Notes under the pieces: generated by a model
Seen by the model: only the letters and a program-made list of their open reading frames with translations
What the model was told of the DNA's origin: nothing
Databases searched by the model: none
Program-made: the position numbers and the translations under genes
Shown here: positions 10,701 to 20,009 of the stretch, in pieces
Layout of the letters: the number at the start of each line of letters is the position of its first letter
Numbering within the stretch: position 1 is the stretch's first letter
Assembly (NCBI RefSeq): GCF_014333425.1
Contig: NZ_JACRYT010000002.1
Location: forward strand, 62,001 to 126,000
DNA from: Zhenpiania hominis
GTDB lineage: Bacteria; Bacillota; Clostridia; Peptostreptococcales; Anaerovoracaceae
Reading direction: 5' to 3'
DNA: 64,000 nt

Positions 10701-11316
10701 TCAGACCATCTATTCTGCCTTCAATCTCACCAATAATATCATTTACCCGCTCCAGATTGGACGAAGCGGCTGTAAGTTTACGCTCGGATTCTGCCTTTTT
10801 GGTCCGATACATGACAATACCGGCAGCCTCTTCAAAGATCTCCCGTCTGCTTTCCGTTTTATTACTGATAATATCTGAAATTTTTCCCTGTCCGATCAAA
10901 GAATAGCCGTCAACGCCGATACCCGTATCCATGATCAGTTCCCGAATATCCCGCAGCCTGCAGGTGTGGTTGTTAATGGAATATTCACTTTCACCGGAAC
11001 GGAACATTCTTCTTGTAATCGCCACTTCTTGATACTCAATCGGCAAAGTGCCTTCTGCATTATCAATTACCAGCGTCACCTCAGCCATACCTCTGGACTT
11101 TCGGCTCGCAGTACCGGCAAAAATCACTTCTTCCATCTTTCCGCCCCGCAGCATTTTCGGGCTCTGTTCTCCTAACACCCAGCGGATGGCATCGCTGATG
11201 TTACTCTTGCCGCTGCCGTTCGGTCCGACAACGCAGGTAATCCCCTGATGAAACTCGATCGTAACCGGATCCGCAAACGACTTAAAGCCATGCATCTCAA
11301 TCCGCTTAAAATACAT
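7771..11316 (-). CDS. smc: Chromosome segregation protein SMC
   Basis: SMC is the ATPase core of the bacterial condensin and works with ScpA and ScpB. The N-terminal head holds Walker A (GPNGSGKSNISDAIRWVLGEQ). Two long coiled coils flank a hinge at about residues 520-670 (GTVAELIQVP, GGAITGGR). The C-terminal head holds the ABC signature LSGGEKTMTAIALMFA and Walker B (CILDEVEAALDD). The length of 1181 residues is typical. The start overlaps the end of rnc by 11 bases; the rnc-smc-ftsY order is classical for Firmicutes. Confidence 0.98.
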   Translation of the reverse strand: MYFKRIEMHGFKSFADPVTIEFHQGITCVVGPNGSGKSNISDAIRWVLGEQSPKMLRGGKMEEVIFAGTASRKSRGMAEVTLVIDNAEGTLPIEYQEVAITRRMFRSGESEYSINNHTCRLRDIRELIMDTGIGVDGYSLIGQGKISDIISNKTESRREIFEEAAGIVMYRTKKAESERKLTAASSNLERVNDIIGEIEGRIDGLKEDSEKAREYIELRDRNRELEINITLKNIETLEARNRELNAELAEKNAKLESLQNEKASADKKLAESRKKSDNLQNLLDESREKLMRSTGEINELISRDQINQERLGTIDSSRQRIAGELQSLSEKLKKEKANAYSVKDACAQAQKELEQIQDQLRENLRQYTDLTEEMSMAAEQAEQYKDDIFQAHSRINAKKAEAASLENLKETLERRKKQVSEEKKRGEDSSRDTLDILSRLRAERKEKEEELEQMRKDLSESQKKQAAGAAEEQRLAGELEELRVLTGQLSSRKKTIEEMEHNYEGYNFAVRFIMKAGLSGIFGTVAELIQVPKGFETAVETALGAALQNIVCEDDKSAQTAIARLKENRAGRLTFLPVSSIRGGRNGQAEVLRGEPGFQGLATECVEFAPAYRNVMEYLLGRVVVVDRMDHAVRLSKKAAGLRFVTLEGEIINAGGAITGGRYKNKTANLLERKAEIGELEKRLTLAEEKKQRGSRKLEELQTAAREARLRIASQEERTRSLEIDLASIKNEYMVLENSLSDFKEHSGRWEKELESIHSEQESSDRMIRELECQIKGDQAQIAERERDAETQILKHEAKKEEAEKLSEAITKLRIKAGACESRKAGAEEMTERVHRTIRELEAEIQQKESQAEHLAGEKESLETGSTELTSIVKEKEQEKAYLEGYIQDLAEEKAHAAKDAETFLSEKEALERQVGSCQDQKYELEVKSARSEAQMDSYKEKLWEDFEVSYIQAIEFKKKDFAMSPAVKENRRIKARMKELGEVNVGAIAEYETVRERYAFLTGQREDILQAMDSLKQIIRDMDKTIKARFKESFDQAVLYFEQIFSDLFGGGHAQLQLDDESNPLESGISIIAQPPGKKLQNINLLSGGEKTMTAIALMFAVLKTKPTPFCILDEVEAALDDANIERFARYLKTFDNIQFTLVTHQKTTMEYADVLYGVTMPEQGISKVLSLNLGDGFDG

Positions 11317-12004
11317 CCATACCCCTTTCTATCGCGTCCTTGGCAGCATTCTGTTCCGCCACTTTCTTGCTCTTGCCGCTGCCTCTTCCCGCAGTCTTTC
11401 CGCAGATCTCCAGCCTTACGGAAAATCGTTTGTCATGATCCGGACCTTCTTCCTTTTCCAGCGCATAATGGATATCCAGGATTCCGTTCCCCTGCAGATG
11501 TTCCTGAATTTCTGATTTGTAGTCCCGATTGCTTAACTTTCCCTCTCCCGCCGCCTGCAGAGAGTCCTGGAAGATCCGCAGGACAAAATTCTGTGCTTCC
11601 TCATATCCTCCGTCCAGATAGATCGCGCCAATTACCGCTTCCATTCCATCCGCAAGAATCGAGTCCCGATTGCGGCCTCCGCTTTTTTCCTCTCCCCGGC
11701 TGAACAGCATATGCTCACCGATAGAAAGCCGCCGACCCGCCTCTGCCAGAGAGCGCTCACATACAATTGACGCCCGCGCTTTCGTCAGATTTCCCTCCTC
11801 CGCGCTGGGCAGCCGCTTGTACAATGCCTCGCCAATAATCGCATCTAAGAATGCGTCCCCCAAAAATTCCAGGCGCTCATTGTCATACAGCTTACTCTGC
11901 CCATTTTCCTTCACATAGGAGCTGTGGGTCAGCGCCTTATCGAGAAGCTGCCTGTCGTTAAACTTATATCCGATTACTTCTTCAAATTGTTTTCTATTCT
12001 TCAC
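11306..12004 (-). CDS. rnc: Ribonuclease III
   Basis: RNase III cleaves double-stranded RNA, including rRNA precursors. The nuclease domain contains the signature NERLEFLGDAFLDAIIG, and the second acidic cluster is in DGMEAVIGAIYLDGG. A double-stranded-RNA-binding domain ends the protein (KSEIQEHLQ, then GSGKSKKVAEQNAAKDA). The length of 232 residues is standard. It overlaps plsX by 11 bases upstream and smc by 11 downstream. Confidence 0.97.
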   Translation of the reverse strand: MKNRKQFEEVIGYKFNDRQLLDKALTHSSYVKENGQSKLYDNERLEFLGDAFLDAIIGEALYKRLPSAEEGNLTKARASIVCERSLAEAGRRLSIGEHMLFSRGEEKSGGRNRDSILADGMEAVIGAIYLDGGYEEAQNFVLRIFQDSLQAAGEGKLSNRDYKSEIQEHLQGNGILDIHYALEKEEGPDHDKRFSVRLEICGKTAGRGSGKSKKVAEQNAAKDAIERGMDVF

Positions 12005-13013
12005 CGGCTATAATCTCCTCCAAATCCGCAATCGCAGTTTTTATTACAGCAACCACATTATTTTCCGCATAGGGAATTCCCTTGAGAATGGTGTTTTTGA
12101 CTGCTTTCGCATTGGAAGAACCGTGCATTTTGATCATCGCTCCGTCTACGCCCAGGATCGGCGCGCCGCCGTATTCCGAGTAATCAAATTCCTCTTTCAG
12201 CTCTCCCAGTTTGCTCTTTAGGAAAATAGCCCCGATTTTTGCCTTCACCCCATCCAGGAATTTTTTCTTAATCAGTTTCAAAATATTCCAGGCAAGACCT
12301 TCCGTCAGCTTGAGAATTACATTTCCCACAAAGCCGTCGCAGACAATGACGTCACAGACACCGGTGGGAAGTTCTCTGGCTTCCACATTGCCAATAAAGT
12401 TGATCGGCGCCTGAGAAAGCTGCCGATAGGCCTCCTTTGTTACACTGGTTCCCTTACCTTCTTCTACGCCCAGGTTTACCAAGCCAACCTTCGGATTTTC
12501 GCGTCCGAGAACCTTCTCCATATAAATACTTCCCATGGTTCCGTATTCCAGCAGATTGTGGGGTTTGGATTCCGCGCTGGCCCCCGCGTCTACCAGAAGC
12601 CCCGCCTTTCCCCCGGCGAGCGACGGATAAACACTGGCCAGGGCCGGCCGGTCAATACCATTGATTCTGCCCAGAATCATCCGTCCTCCCACAACCTGTG
12701 CGCCGGTATTTCCCGCTGAGACGAACAGATCGCCCTGTCCTTCCTTCAGCATAGTGAGCCCCTTAACAATCGATGAATCTTTCTTCCTTTTAATCGCTTT
12801 TACTGGGCTGTCCTCATTTGTGATGACCTCTCCAGCATGGACTACTTTAATTTGTTCTTCATTATACTGGTATTTGTTCAGTTCTCCGCGAATTGCGTCT
12901 TCTTTTCCTACTATATAAATTTCATGGTTCATTTCCGCGGCAGCTTCCACCGCTCCCTTTACAATTTCCGCAGGAGCATGATCCCCGCCCATGCCGTCAA
13001 GTATTACTCTCAC
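11994..13013 (-). CDS. plsX: Phosphate acyltransferase PlsX
   Basis: PlsX converts acyl-ACP to acyl-phosphate for PlsY. Family motifs include ILDGMGGDHAP at the N-terminus, SAGNTGA, ALASVYPS, and DGFVGNVILKLTEG. I take a GTG at 13013 (residues MRVILDGMGGD) five bases after GGTGGAGG; an upstream in-frame GTG at 13025 is part of the ribosome-site region. It heads the operon running to miaB. rpmF and fapR, which often precede plsX in Firmicutes, are not here. Confidence 0.94.
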   Translation of the reverse strand: MRVILDGMGGDHAPAEIVKGAVEAAAEMNHEIYIVGKEDAIRGELNKYQYNEEQIKVVHAGEVITNEDSPVKAIKRKKDSSIVKGLTMLKEGQGDLFVSAGNTGAQVVGGRMILGRINGIDRPALASVYPSLAGGKAGLLVDAGASAESKPHNLLEYGTMGSIYMEKVLGRENPKVGLVNLGVEEGKGTSVTKEAYRQLSQAPINFIGNVEARELPTGVCDVIVCDGFVGNVILKLTEGLAWNILKLIKKKFLDGVKAKIGAIFLKSKLGELKEEFDYSEYGGAPILGVDGAMIKMHGSSNAKAVKNTILKGIPYAENNVVAVIKTAIADLEEIIAGEE

Positions 13014-13070
13014 GCTATCCTCCACCTTACTCTTTGCTGTTTTCTAAAACTGTATTTTTGTGATCTTATA

Positions 13071-13099
13071 ATTTTATCATAATACGCAGGGCTTTGCAA
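13071..13099 (-). promoter_or_regulatory. Candidate sigma-A promoter of the plsX operon
   Basis: The minus strand reads TTGCAA (13094-13099), 17 bases, then TAAAAT (13071-13076), about 55 bases before the plsX start. It would drive the whole plsX-to-miaB cluster. Confidence 0.6.
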
Positions 13100-13401
13100 T
13101 GCCAAAAAAACGGGGCTGCATACACCGCGCGAACAAATCCCTCAATTTTTCCATCCAAAGCCGCAGCGCGCGAACAAATTGCTAAAAAGGAAAGAAAAAC
13201 TGCCTTTTTCTCCAGAAATACCTCCCAAACTGCAGTTTCGCGGCCTGATTTCCGAGAAAAAACCCCCAAAGCACCCCTTATATGGAATATTTTTACTAAA
13301 TCGCGCAATTCTTTTTTCAAAATCATCGCTAATGTTCGCGCGTAGCCACCGCCGCACCCGCTTTTCATGCAAAACCATGCGCGTCCCAACATGCACAGCT
13401 G
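13100..13401. other. Intergenic stretch with short repeats, no convincing gene
   Basis: About 300 bases between the malic enzyme gene and the plsX promoter. GCGCGAACAAAT occurs twice as a direct repeat about 40 bases apart (near 13128 and 13169), and a GTTCGCGCG inverted copy lies near 13334. Several frames are open on both strands for up to 115 codons, but none has a convincing ribosome site or recognisable family. No terminator-like hairpin was found. Confidence 0.4.
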
Positions 13402-14556
13402 CTATTCCTTCCAGGCTCCGGCTACCGCCTCTGCTACCGCGTCGGCAACGCCCGGATGAAAAGCGCTTGGAATGATGTATTCTTCGCACAGTTCATCTTC
13501 CGTAATGATATCGGCAAGAGCGCGGGCCGCCGCAATCTTCATATCCTCGGTAATCCGCTTTGCCCGTGCCTCCAGCGCGCCTTTAAAGATTCCCGGAAAG
13601 GCCAGTACATTGTTAATCTGGTTCGGAAAATCAGAACGTCCGGTACCTACGATTCTGGCGCCGGCTTTTTTGGCCAGATCCGGCATAATTTCCGGCTCCG
13701 GGTTGGCCATGGGAAACACGATTGCGTCTTTCGCCATTGAGGCGATCATTTCCTCATTCACAATTCGCGGCGCGGATACACCAACGAATACATCCGCGCC
13801 CTTCATCACGTCTGCCAGCGTTCCTCTCACCAGATTCTGATTCGTCATCCTCGCCAGTTCTTCCTGCGCGGGATTCAGTCGATCGTCATCTTTGGCCAGC
13901 ACTCCAATCTGGTCGCAGACGATGACGTCTCCCGCTCCCGCCGCCAGAAGCATTCTGGCAATCGCAGTTCCCGCGGCTCCCGCTCCGTTAATTACAACTT
14001 TCACGTTTTTCCATTGCTTCCCCGTAATTTTCAGCGCGTTCATAATCGCCGCGGTTACCACAACCGCCGTTCCATGCTGGTCATCATGAAATACCGGAAT
14101 ATCTACCTGTTCCTGCAGCTTGCGCTCAATTTCAAAGCAGCGCGGAGCCGCGATATCCTCCAGGTTAATGCCGCCGAGCGTAGGCGCGATATTCTTAGCG
14201 ATATTTACAATCTCATCTACATCCTGAGTTTCCAGACAGACAGGGAAGGCGTCGATCCCGGCGAATTCTTTAAACAGCAGGGATTTTCCGTCCATAACCG
14301 GAATGGACGCCAGTCCTCCGATATTGCCCAGTCCGAGCACTGCGGATCCGTCGCTGATGACTGCCACGGTATTGCTCTTATTCGTATACTTATATACATC
14401 TTCCGGGTTTTCATGGATTTTCCTGCAAGGTTCCGCTACTCCCGGCGTATAGGCCGTGGACAAATCATCCTTGTTTGTCACTTTCACCTTGCTGGCGACT
14501 TCCATCTTCCCCCTGTGTTCTTCGTGCATTTTCAGCGACTCTTTATAATAATCCAT
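13402..14556 (-). CDS. NAD(P)-dependent malic enzyme, short bacterial type
   Basis: The enzyme decarboxylates malate to pyruvate. The 384-residue length fits the short form without a phosphotransacetylase domain. Visible parts are the N-terminal [11 protein letters not shown], catalytic [15 protein letters not shown], the metal-binding DDQHGTA, and the Rossmann motif [13 protein letters not shown]. It starts ten bases after glnS and may be cotranscribed with it. NAD or NADP preference cannot be read from the sequence with confidence. Confidence 0.92.
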   Translation of the reverse strand: MDYYKESLKMHEEHRGKMEVASKVKVTNKDDLSTAYTPGVAEPCRKIHENPEDVYKYTNKSNTVAVISDGSAVLGLGNIGGLASIPVMDGKSLLFKEFAGIDAFPVCLETQDVDEIVNIAKNIAPTLGGINLEDIAAPRCFEIERKLQEQVDIPVFHDDQHGTAVVVTAAIMNALKITGKQWKNVKVVINGAGAAGTAIARMLLAAGAGDVIVCDQIGVLAKDDDRLNPAQEELARMTNQNLVRGTLADVMKGADVFVGVSAPRIVNEEMIASMAKDAIVFPMANPEPEIMPDLAKKAGARIVGTGRSDFPNQINNVLAFPGIFKGALEARAKRITEDMKIAAARALADIITEDELCEEYIIPSAFHPGVADAVAEAVAGAWKE

Positions 14557-14566
14557 GGTTACTCCT

Positions 14567-16231
14567 TTATTTTTTCCAGGAACTCTTCAGTCCTACAATT
14601 TTGTTGAATACTTTTTCGTTTTCGTTGGTCAGCTTGGTGTCAGCGATATAGTATCCGTGGCGGAAGAACTGGAACCGCTCTCCCGGCTGAGCCTCCATAA
14701 CCGACGGCTCCGCGTATCCCCAGGTTTCGTTCAGGGAATCCGGATTCAAAATCTGTTGGCCTTCTTCATTTTCAATCATCAGGTAATCGTAGTTGCGGAT
14801 TTTGATTTTCACCGCGGTCTTGGCGTCTACCCAATGAATGGTGCCCTTTACCTTGCGGCCTTCAAAACCGCTGCCGCTTCTGGTCTGAGGATCGTAAGTA
14901 CAGTGAAGCTCTTTGATGCTCCCATCCTCATTTTTGATCACTTCATTGCAGGTGATAAAGTATGCCCCTTTAAAGCGCACTTCGTTTCCGGGGAACAGGC
15001 GGAAGTATTTTTTTACGGGCTCTTCCATAAAGTCGGCGCCGTCCACATACAGTTCTCTGCTGAAGGGAACCATACGGCTGCCCATTTCCGGCACTGCCCG
15101 GTTGTTTTCGATTTCCATTTCCTCGGTCTGTTCTTCCGGATAGTTGGTAATTACGATCTTGATGGGATCTTCCACCACATTGCGGCTCTCCACCTTTTCC
15201 TTCAGATCTTCTCTTACACAATGCTCCAGCAGCGCCACATCCACCGTGCTGTTGGCTTTGGACACGCCGATCCTCTCGCAAAAGTCCCGAATGGATTCCG
15301 GCGTATACCCTCTGCGTCTGAGTCCCGCGATGGTCGGCATTCTCGGATCATCCCAGCCTTCCACGACACCGTCGTCCACCAGGGATTTCAGATGGCGTTT
15401 GCTCATCACGGTATTGGTCAGATTAAGCCGCGCGAATTCGATCTGCTGCGGAGGCGCCTCCCATTCCAGTTCCTTCAGGACCCAGTCGTAAAGAGGTCTG
15501 TGGTCCTCAAATTCCAGGGTACAGATCGAGTGGGTAATGCCCTCGATGGCGTCTTCAATGGGGTGCGCGTAATCATACATCGGATAAATGCAGTATTTTC
15601 CGCCCGTATTGTGATGCTCTGTATGGGAAATGCGGTAGATGACCGGATCCCGCATGTTGATATTGGGAGAAGCCATATCAATCTTTGCTCGCAACACCTT
15701 TTCCCCATCCTTGTATTTCCCCTCTTTCATCTCTTCAAAGAGCTTCAGATTTTCTTCTACCGAACGATTTCGGTAAGGGCTTTCCTTTCCCGGCTCCTTG
15801 AGCGTTCCCCTGTATTCGCGGATCTGATCCGCGTTCAGGTCGCAGACAAAGGCGCTGCCTTTTTTAATCAGCCGCACCGCGAATTCATACATTTTATCAA
15901 AATAATCGGATGCCCAGAGACGTTTGTCCCATTGGAAACCCAGCCATTTTACATCCTCTTCAATGGCATCGACATACTCCATATCCTCCTTAACCGGATT
16001 CGTATCGTCGTACCTCAGATTGCATTTGCCGTGGTATTTTTCTGCCGTGGAAAAATTCAGGCATATGGATTTCGCATGCCCGATGTGAAGGTATCCGTTT
16101 GGTTCCGGAGGAAACCGGGTATGCACTCTGTCTCCATATTTATGGCTCTGCAAATCCTGATCGATAATATTATGAATAAAATTTGACGCGCCTTCTGCCG
16201 CGCCCGCTGTTTTGTTCTCTGTATCTGCCAT
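14567..16231 (-). CDS. glnS: Glutaminyl-tRNA synthetase
   Basis: A class I synthetase that charges tRNA-Gln. The HIGH motif lies in [17 protein letters not shown], and the second signature is MSKRHL. A split beta-barrel anticodon-binding region follows ([20 protein letters not shown]). The 554-residue length matches bacterial GlnRS. Many Clostridia use GatCAB instead, so direct glutaminylation here is worth noting. A strong AGGAGG ribosome site precedes the ATG, and its own promoter is visible. Confidence 0.96.
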   Translation of the reverse strand: MADTENKTAGAAEGASNFIHNIIDQDLQSHKYGDRVHTRFPPEPNGYLHIGHAKSICLNFSTAEKYHGKCNLRYDDTNPVKEDMEYVDAIEEDVKWLGFQWDKRLWASDYFDKMYEFAVRLIKKGSAFVCDLNADQIREYRGTLKEPGKESPYRNRSVEENLKLFEEMKEGKYKDGEKVLRAKIDMASPNINMRDPVIYRISHTEHHNTGGKYCIYPMYDYAHPIEDAIEGITHSICTLEFEDHRPLYDWVLKELEWEAPPQQIEFARLNLTNTVMSKRHLKSLVDDGVVEGWDDPRMPTIAGLRRRGYTPESIRDFCERIGVSKANSTVDVALLEHCVREDLKEKVESRNVVEDPIKIVITNYPEEQTEEMEIENNRAVPEMGSRMVPFSRELYVDGADFMEEPVKKYFRLFPGNEVRFKGAYFITCNEVIKNEDGSIKELHCTYDPQTRSGSGFEGRKVKGTIHWVDAKTAVKIKIRNYDYLMIENEEGQQILNPDSLNETWGYAEPSVMEAQPGERFQFFRHGYYIADTKLTNENEKVFNKIVGLKSSWKK

Positions 16232-16280
16232 AACGTTTCCTCCTAAGTATTTCTCCGTCTGTGAAATGATATATCTATTT

Positions 16281-16310
16281 ATTATATCCTATGTAAGGAT
16301 GGAAATGCAA
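16281..16310 (-). promoter_or_regulatory. Candidate promoter of glnS
   Basis: Minus-strand TTGCAT (16305-16310), an 18-base spacer, and TATAAT (16281-16286) lie about 50 bases before the glnS start. No T-box leader is seen. Confidence 0.6.
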
Positions 16311-16312
16311 TG

Positions 16313-16339
16313 AAAAAGGAGCCCCCTCAGCTCCTTTTT
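16313..16339 (-). terminator. Intrinsic terminator after the 67-residue exported protein
   Basis: A perfect ten-base stem (AAAAAGGAGC with GCTCCTTTTT) around a seven-base loop. It directly follows the stop of the small minus-strand gene and precedes the glnS promoter. Confidence 0.8.
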
Positions 16340-16351
16340 CGCAAATCTTAT

Positions 16352-16555
16352 TTATTTCTTTTCTATGGACGGCGCACTCAGAAGCAGCGTCTCTGTTTCC
16401 GGTGCGGAAAGTGTCAGCGTCTGCTGTATTTCAATCTGGGCATTCTGACCGGTGTACGCAGGATGCTGGTGCAGCGCCTCACTTCCAAGTCCTGTAACGC
16501 CTACTGCCAAAAGCATCGTAAACGCCGTCGCCATTACTACGGCTTTTTGCTTCAT
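16352..16555 (-). CDS. Small exported protein of unknown function (67 aa)
   Basis: The family is not recognised. The N-terminus has two lysines and a hydrophobic run (VVMATAFTMLLAVGVTG), typical of a signal peptide or single anchor, then a polar tail rich in Leu, Thr and Glu. A GGGGA ribosome site lies at a suitable distance from the ATG and a strong terminator follows the stop. Those two signals make it a real monocistronic gene rather than a chance ORF. A TATAAT-like -10 box lies about 60 bases upstream, but no good -35 was found. Confidence 0.6.
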   Translation of the reverse strand: MKQKAVVMATAFTMLLAVGVTGLGSEALHQHPAYTGQNAQIEIQQTLTLSAPETETLLLSAPSIEKK

Positions 16556-16635
16556 ACATTTCCCCTTTCCCTTTTTCTTGAATTAACCTTTTATCCCTTT
16601 TGTAGTTTTTATTATAGAGAACAAATGTGTCAGTC

Positions 16636-16723
16636 TTTTGACGAAAATCTTAAGAATTTCTGATCATCGCGAAAGTGCTTGCTTTCGCCTGTTTCTTTGA
16701 TTTATAGTAGTTTTTGTCGAAAA
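16636..16723. promoter_or_regulatory. Two Spo0A-like boxes between divergent genes
   Basis: TTTTGACGAAAA (16636-16647) and TTTTGTCGAAAA (16712-16723) both resemble the Spo0A box (core TGTCGAA), the second exactly. They flank the promoter area of the small exported protein (minus) and the YibE/F pair (plus; possible TTGCTT-N18-TATAGT promoter). The short motif can arise by chance. Confidence 0.3.
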
Positions 16724-16740
16724 AAGGAGGCCAAAGAATA

Positions 16741-17844
16741 ATGAGGCGCAAACGCATCTTAATCCAGTCCGCAGCAGTGGCGCTTTGTTCCATTCTGCTG
16801 TTTTTATGTGTATATAATAACTGCGAAAGCTATGATACTCCCATCGCGAAGGTCACAGAGGTTTCCGAAAAAGCCAGCGGTTCCGGATCGGTTGACCAGT
16901 CTCTGACCGGAGTAGTGAAAAACGGAGACTTCCGCGGTCAGACCATTCACCTTGAAAACACCTATGAGGAGTCGCTTGTATATGATGACCGTTATTCCGA
17001 AGGGGACTTCCTTTTTGTTACCATTCATTCCGCAGATGAGAACACAGATGATTCCGCAGTTCTGACCGGAAGCGTCACCGGAGTGAAACGGGACTATTAT
17101 GTGGCCCTGACGCTGATCGTACTGCTGGCTCTGCTGGTTCTCGCAGGGGGAAAGCAGGGGATATTTACAATCCTCGGCCTGACCGTCAACATCTCGCTGT
17201 TCTGCGTGCTTCTGATGCTCTATGGCGCCGGTCCTAACGTTCTTGCTCTCAGCATTGTCCTGGTAATTCTGTTTTCCTGCATTGTGCTGATCCTGATCAA
17301 CGGAGCAAACCGCAGAACCTGGATCTCTCTGTGCGCGACCCTCGGCGCTGTCGCTTTTGTCGGACTCCTCTCCGCGGCGGTTATCTGGCTGGGACCTGAA
17401 ATCAGTTATGAATTCATGGAATACCTGCCGGAACCCTATACGCGAAGCGACGCCAACCTGCTCTTTCTCTCCGAAATTTTAATCGGAGGGCTGGGCGTTA
17501 TCATGGATATCGCGGTTACCATTACAGCCTGTTCGGCAGAGCTGATCCGAAAAGATCCGCACATTTCAAGGAAAGCGCTCCTGCATTCCTGCCGCCAGGT
17601 TGCTGATGATATTACCGGCACCATGATCAACGTGGTGTTCTTTACAAACATCGCTTCCTGCATCCCGGTGTTTATTCTGTCTATGAAAAACGAAATCAGT
17701 TTTTTCACCGTGATCAAATACAACGCGTTCTTTGAGATTGCCAGATTTCTGACCGGAAGTATCGGGATTATCATTACCATTCCGCTGGCCATTTTCGCGG
17801 CGTCCGCATTTCTGAGAAAAGGAGGTGCCGTAAAATGCTCCTGA
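16741..17844 (+). CDS. YibE/F family membrane protein (first of pair)
   Basis: An N-terminal anchor is followed by an extracytoplasmic segment of about 95 residues (residues about 25-120, with VKNGDFRGQTIHLEN and YSEGDFLFVTIH). About seven transmembrane helices follow, with the family signature SEILIGGLGVIMDIAVTITACSAEL. The start is taken at ATG 16741 after AAAGGAGG; an upstream TTG is in frame but includes the ribosome site. Function is unproven, and a transport role is only a guess. It overlaps the next YibE/F gene by ten bases. Confidence 0.8.
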   Translation: MRRKRILIQSAAVALCSILLFLCVYNNCESYDTPIAKVTEVSEKASGSGSVDQSLTGVVKNGDFRGQTIHLENTYEESLVYDDRYSEGDFLFVTIHSADENTDDSAVLTGSVTGVKRDYYVALTLIVLLALLVLAGGKQGIFTILGLTVNISLFCVLLMLYGAGPNVLALSIVLVILFSCIVLILINGANRRTWISLCATLGAVAFVGLLSAAVIWLGPEISYEFMEYLPEPYTRSDANLLFLSEILIGGLGVIMDIAVTITACSAELIRKDPHISRKALLHSCRQVADDITGTMINVVFFTNIASCIPVFILSMKNEISFFTVIKYNAFFEIARFLTGSIGIIITIPLAIFAASAFLRKGGAVKCS

Positions 17845-18683
17845 TTCTGGCAGCCGCTTTTGTGCTCCTGGTACTTTTCATCGGAGGGGACCGGACCGCG
17901 AAAGCGCTGGTAACACTTGCCGGGAACGCCTCCATTCTGGCAGCTTGTATCTTTGTCATTTATCAGGGCGCGAATCCCCTGATTACCGCGCTGGTCTCCT
18001 GCTTGGGCGTAACCCTGCTTACGCTGTTTTATCAGAACGAAGTCAACCAAAAGACCGTTGCCGCCTTCTGGTCGGTGGCGGTTGTTATCGCCCTTCTGAT
18101 GGGATTTCTCTGGTATCTCGGCACATTTTCCTCCATACAGGGCTTCCCTGTCGGACAGTACGAGATAAGAGAGTCCAACGGGTATGCGCCGGAAATCGGA
18201 ATCAACATGTGCCTTTTGCAGATTGCCGCCCTTCTCATGCTGCTCATTGGCGCCATTATCGATACCGCGCTGGCAGTTACTTCCGCTCTTTATGAGGTGC
18301 ATCTCAACAACCCGCGGCTTTCGCGGAAAGAACTATTCTTTTCCGGCATCTCTGTGGGAAAAGATATTCTAGGTTCAACGATCAACACTTTGTTCTTCAT
18401 TTTTATGGCAGAGTATTTCACATTGTTTTTGCAGTTTATGGAATACTACTCCTTTGAACAGATGGTTAATTCCAAAGAATTTGCCCAGGAGGTCATTTCC
18501 ATCGCCCTCTGCGGCAGCGGGTGCGTCCTGATCCTTCCCGTGGCGGCTCTGCTGGGCTCCTTCTTTTACCATTCTTCAAAGATACCCGCGCCGTTCAAAC
18601 GATTTTCAACCAAGACCGCACGCCGAATTCAGGCGCGGCATAACGAAAGAACCACAAAAAAAAGCGGAGAGAGCCGCCTGTAA
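17835..18683 (+). CDS. YibE/F family membrane protein (second of pair)
   Basis: This paralogue lacks the extracytoplasmic N-domain and begins directly with membrane helices after a strong AAAGGAGGTG site. It repeats the core of its neighbour: NMCLLQIAALLMLLIGAIIDTALAVTSALYEV followed by RKELFFSGISVGKDILGSTINTLFFIF. YibE/F genes commonly occur as such overlapping pairs, suggesting a heteromeric membrane complex. The C-terminus is basic and cytoplasmic-looking. Confidence 0.78.
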   Translation: MLLILAAAFVLLVLFIGGDRTAKALVTLAGNASILAACIFVIYQGANPLITALVSCLGVTLLTLFYQNEVNQKTVAAFWSVAVVIALLMGFLWYLGTFSSIQGFPVGQYEIRESNGYAPEIGINMCLLQIAALLMLLIGAIIDTALAVTSALYEVHLNNPRLSRKELFFSGISVGKDILGSTINTLFFIFMAEYFTLFLQFMEYYSFEQMVNSKEFAQEVISIALCGSGCVLILPVAALLGSFFYHSSKIPAPFKRFSTKTARRIQARHNERTTKKSGESRL

Positions 18684-18704
18684 GCCGCGCTTTCCCCGCT
18701 TTTT
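18656..18704 (+). terminator. Terminator overlapping the end of the YibE/F operon
   Basis: AAAAAGCGG pairs with CCGCTTTTT. The left arm lies inside the last codons of the second YibE/F gene, and the right arm ends in a U-run. Confidence 0.6.
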
Positions 18705-18739
18705 AATTTGAGTTTTTATGACGATAAAACGATTAGAAA

Positions 18740-19921
18740 TTACCGTTCTACGATCATTGCGGTACCCTGTCCTCCGCCGATGCACAGAGTAGCCAGACCT
18801 TTCTTCGCGTCTCTCTTAGCCATTTCGTACATCAGAGTGATCAGGATTCTGCAGCCGGATGCTCCGATCGGATGACCCAGCGCAATCGCTCCACCGTTTA
18901 CATTCAGGATGTCTTTGTTGAATCCCAGATCCTTGCCAACCGCTACAGACTGTGCCGCGAACGCTTCGTTTGCTTCGATCAGATCCAGATCTTCCACTGT
19001 CATGCCTGCTTTTTCCAGAGCCTTTCTTGTGGACGGAACCGGTCCGATACCCATGATTGTCGGATCTACGCCAGCGGAAGCATAGGATTTGATGGTGCAC
19101 ATCGGTTTGATTCCCAGTTCATCCGCTTTTTCCTTGGACATTACGACAACTGCCGCGCCGGAGTCATTGATTCCGGATGCGTTTGCCGCAGTTACCACGC
19201 CGCCGTCTCTCTTGAATGCCGGCTTCAGTTTTGCAACTTTTTCCATGCTGGATCCAAACTTCGGATGTTCGTCTGTATCGAAGATGATCGGATCGCCTTT
19301 TCTCTGCGGAATTTCTACCGGAACGATTTCATCTTTGAATTTTCCAGCTTTGATTGCAGCTTCCGCTTTCTGCTGGGATGCTACTGCGAACTCGTCCAGT
19401 TCTTCTCTGGTCAGTCCCCACTGTTCCGCGATATTTTCTGCTGTAATTCCCATGTGGTAGTTGTTGAATGCATCCCACAGTCCATCGTTTACCATCATGT
19501 CTACCATCGGCGCGTTGTTCATTCTTGCGCCCCATCTTGCTGCCGGCATCGCATAGGCTGTTGCGGACATGTTTTCTGCTCCGCCTGCTACGATGATGTC
19601 TGCGTCTCCAGCTTTGATGATCTGTGCAGCCAGAGATACTGCTCTCAGTCCGGAACCGCATACTTTGTTCAGAGTCATGGACGGTACTTCTTTCGGAATT
19701 CCCGCGTCCATAGAAATCTGTCTTGCTACGTTCTGGCCCAGACCGCCCTGCAGCACAGTACCCATGATTACTTCATCAATGTCTTCCGGCTTTACTCCGG
19801 CACGTTTGATAGCTTCTTTTACGGCGATCGCTCCTAAAGTCCTTGCCGGTACGGTTTTCAGAGCTCCGCCAAAACTGCCGATTGGTGTTCTTGCTGCACC
19901 TACGATTACAACATCTCTCAT
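18740..19921 (-). CDS. thlA: Acetyl-CoA acetyltransferase (thiolase)
   Basis: The enzyme condenses two acetyl-CoA to acetoacetyl-CoA, the entry to butyrate-type fermentation. The acyl-accepting cysteine is in [11 protein letters not shown] (Cys88). The C-terminal catalytic motifs [17 protein letters not shown] and CIGGGQG are present. I use the second ATG (19921, [15 protein letters not shown]), eight bases after AGGAGG; the ATG at 19927 is too close to it. No other butyrate genes (crt, bcd, etf, hbd) adjoin it, so it is a stand-alone unit. Its promoter is flanked by two Rex-like operators. Confidence 0.96.
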   Translation of the reverse strand: MRDVVIVGAARTPIGSFGGALKTVPARTLGAIAVKEAIKRAGVKPEDIDEVIMGTVLQGGLGQNVARQISMDAGIPKEVPSMTLNKVCGSGLRAVSLAAQIIKAGDADIIVAGGAENMSATAYAMPAARWGARMNNAPMVDMMVNDGLWDAFNNYHMGITAENIAEQWGLTREELDEFAVASQQKAEAAIKAGKFKDEIVPVEIPQRKGDPIIFDTDEHPKFGSSMEKVAKLKPAFKRDGGVVTAANASGINDSGAAVVVMSKEKADELGIKPMCTIKSYASAGVDPTIMGIGPVPSTRKALEKAGMTVEDLDLIEANEAFAAQSVAVGKDLGFNKDILNVNGGAIALGHPIGASGCRILITLMYEMAKRDAKKGLATLCIGGGQGTAMIVER

Positions 19922-19967
19922 TTTCATGTCCTCCTTAAAGTTTGCGCGTAATGCGCCAGAATAACTT

Positions 19968-19985
19968 TTGTTAGATTTTTAACCA
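19968..19985. promoter_or_regulatory. Rex-like operator downstream of the thlA -10
   Basis: TTGTTAGATTTTTAACCA matches 12 of 14 fixed positions of the clostridial Rex pattern TTGTTAANNNNTTAACAA. It lies about 20-35 bases after the predicted thlA transcription start. Confidence 0.55.
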
Positions 19986-20009
19986 TTAGTTACTTATGCT
20001 TTTTCTAAA

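Noticed and set aside
13066..13489. Overlapping ORFs of 83-115 codons in the plsX-malic enzyme gap
   Set aside because: Open in several frames at once, without a convincing ribosome site or family resemblance; one covers the plsX promoter.
14555..16186. 543-codon plus-strand ORF over glnS
   Set aside because: Despite its length it is exactly antisense to GlnRS, which carries all family motifs.
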